Shown here: in pieces, positions 5,668-6,609 of the stretch
Position numbering within the stretch: the first letter of the stretch is position 1
Layout: each line of letters begins with the position of its first letter
Source: an uncultured Thermoleophilia bacterium
GTDB taxonomy: Bacteria > Actinomycetota > Thermoleophilia > Gaiellales > F1-60-MAGs149
Assembly: GCA_902806305.1 (NCBI GenBank)
Contig: CADCWC010000223.1
Span: forward strand, 1 to 6,609
Direction: 5' to 3'
DNA length: 6,609 nucleotides
Notes under the pieces: generated by a model
Told to the model about the DNA's origin: nothing
Databases searched by the model: none
Seen by the model: the letters and a program-made list of their open reading frames with translations, nothing else
Position numbers and translations under genes: made by a program

Positions 5668-6485
5668 GCCGCCCGCCGCCGCTCGAGCGAGGCGAGCGCC
5701 CGCTCGCGGTCCGCCGGCCGCAGTGACCGGTAGTGCGACATGAACGTGTCCTCCATGAAGTCGAGGCCGCTGCCCTTGACCGTGCGGGCGATCACGGCGC
5801 GCGGCCGCGGCGCCGCAGCCGCGAGCGTCGTGCCGAGCGCGTCGAGGTCGTGGCCGTCGACCGTCGCGACGTCCCACCGGAAGGCGGCGAGCTTCGCGTC
5901 GAGCGGCTCGAGGTCGGTGACGTCGGCGACGGCGCCGAGGCCCTGCCAGCCGTTCGCGTCGACGACGAGCACGAGCTCCGGCAGCGCGAGATGTCCCGCG
6001 AGCGCGATCGCCTCCCAGACCGAGCCCTCGTTCAGCTCGCCGTCCCCGACCAGGCACACGGTGCGTCGTCCCGTGCCGTCCTCCCGGTCGGCGAGCGCGA
6101 GGCCGAGCGCGAGGGCCGGACCATGGCCGAGCGAGCCGGAGCTCGTGGTCACGCCGGGCGTCGTCCGCTCGGGATGGCCCGCGTACGCGCCGCCGTCCTG
6201 GCTGTAGCCCGCGACGACGTCGTGCGGGTCGAGGATGTCGACCGTGGCCAGCGCGGCGTAGAGCGCCGAGGCGGCGTGGCCCTTCGAGAGCACGAAGCGG
6301 TCGCCGGACGATCCGTCCGGCCGGCCGTGCAGGTCGCGCAGCACCCCGCCGTAGAGGACGGCCAGGATGTCCGCGATCGAGAGCGCCGAGCCGATGTGGC
6401 AGCTGCCCGCGGCCAGGGCCATCTCGACGACGAGCCGGCGGATCTCGTGCGCCCGGGCCGCCACGGACGTCGGGGCGGGGGTCAT
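5664..6485 (-). CDS. Transketolase, N-terminal subunit (ThDP/PP-binding domain)
   Basis: This 273-residue protein is the first half of the split transketolase and binds the diphosphate of ThDP. Visible landmarks are GSCHIGSALSIADIL (27-41, His30), DRFVLSKGHAASALY (62-76, His70), SSGSLGHGPALALG (115-128, His121), and the ThDP signature beginning GDGELNEGSVWEA (147-159) and ending at VVDANGWQ (174-181), with Asp148 and Asn178 as the Mg ligands. ARTVKGSGLDFMEDT (233-247) closes the domain as in other transketolase N-subunits. All expected cofactor residues are present, so the pair should be active. The start ATG 6485 overlaps the stop of the preceding epimerase gene in an ATGA, and its own stop overlaps the start of the C-terminal subunit in the same way, so the three are likely co-translated. 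It could be confused with the N-terminal half of a dehydrogenase E1 or of DXP synthase, but the SKGHA and GDGELNEG motifs favour transketolase. Confidence 0.93.
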   Translation of the reverse strand: MTPAPTSVAARAHEIRRLVVEMALAAGSCHIGSALSIADILAVLYGGVLRDLHGRPDGSSGDRFVLSKGHAASALYAALATVDILDPHDVVAGYSQDGGAYAGHPERTTPGVTTSSGSLGHGPALALGLALADREDGTGRRTVCLVGDGELNEGSVWEAIALAGHLALPELVLVVDANGWQGLGAVADVTDLEPLDAKLAAFRWDVATVDGHDLDALGTTLAAAAPRPRAVIARTVKGSGLDFMEDTFMSHYRSLRPADRERALASLERRRAA

Positions 6486-6609
6486 GCGGCGCTCCGCAGC
6501 GCGTGCCGGTCGGCGCGCAGCGCCTCGACCGTCAGACGGAGGCCGTGGGCCAGGGAGGTCGTGGCCCGCCAGCCGAGGAGCTCGTCGGCGAGAGCCGTCG
6601 AGGCCCGCC
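6482..6609 (-). CDS. NAD-dependent epimerase/dehydratase, C-terminal fragment (5' part outside the window)
   Basis: Only the last 41 codons are inside the window. They read ASTALADELLGWRATTSLAHG-type sequence followed by LRLTVEALRADR and end at a TGA at 6484..6482. The pattern in which a helix is followed by L-G-W-R, a T-S-L turn, a G-L and a final T-V-E helix is the standard C-terminal end of extended SDR nucleotide-sugar epimerases, dehydratases and reductases (compare LGWRPART...DGLEPTVAWY in the dehydratase of this window). Its stop overlaps the start of the transketolase N-subunit by four bases. Which sugar and which reaction cannot be told from this piece. A 4-ketoreductase or a C3/C5 epimerase acting on the CDP-linked intermediate would suit the cluster. 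Confidence 0.75.
   Translation of the reverse strand, partial: RASTALADELLGWRATTSLAHGLRLTVEALRADRHALRSAA

Noticed and set aside
3841..5733. A 630-codon plus-strand open frame antisense to the sugar genes.
   Set aside because: It is rich in Arg, Ala, Asp, Val and Glu without domain motifs, and it mirrors well-supported genes on the other strand; this is typical of a GC-rich shadow frame.
1..6609. CRISPR arrays, insertion sequences, tRNA or rRNA genes, attachment sites, riboswitches.
   Set aside because: No regularly spaced repeats, transposase motifs, cloverleaf sequences or conserved RNA elements were seen in reading both strands.

Overview
The window is very GC-rich (by eye above 70%), with codon third positions almost always G or C and frequent GTG/TTG starts. 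This suggests a high-GC actinobacterium. A Thermoleophilia/Solirubrobacterales-type lineage would fit the protein style, but that is an impression and not a demonstrated assignment.

Left part (1-1904): a minus-strand EamA/DMT-family transporter runs off the left edge and is interrupted by an in-frame TAA at 103-105. The same frame continues with transporter-like sequence beyond the stop, so it is annotated as a probable pseudogene or base-call error. A divergent intergenic region of roughly 180 bases separates it from a plus-strand, zinc-independent MDR oxidoreductase (quinone-reductase type) that starts at a TTG. A 42-base convergent gap (1905-1946) with nested inverted repeats separates this gene from the cluster to its right.

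Right part (1947-6609): six minus-strand genes, transcribed right to left, form a nucleotide-sugar module. In transcription order they are: the 3' end of an NAD-dependent sugar epimerase/dehydratase; the N-terminal and C-terminal halves of a split transketolase; an SDR enzyme resembling CDP-glucose 4,6-dehydratase (RfbG-like); a TylF/MycF-like methyltransferase; and glucose-1-phosphate cytidylyltransferase (RfbF). The first three are joined by 4-base ATGA overlaps, and the dehydratase and methyltransferase follow after very short gaps. Between the methyltransferase and rfbF lie 65 bases holding a GC stem-loop and then a good candidate sigma-28 (FliA/WhiG-type) promoter. Its predicted start point falls almost on the rfbF GTG, which suggests a separately controlled, possibly leaderless rfbF transcript.

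How the genes may work together: RfbF makes CDP-glucose and the RfbG-like enzyme would make CDP-4-keto-6-deoxyglucose. The ThDP-dependent transketolase pair could then add or supply a ketol unit, the epimerase/reductase would reshape the sugar, and the methyltransferase would O-methylate it. No RfbH-type 3-dehydrase or glycosyltransferase is visible here. The most interesting possibility is a CDP-linked, transketolase-modified (perhaps branched), methylated deoxysugar. If the sigma-28 site is real, supply of CDP-glucose may be tied to the motility or developmental regulon. These are inferences from gene content.
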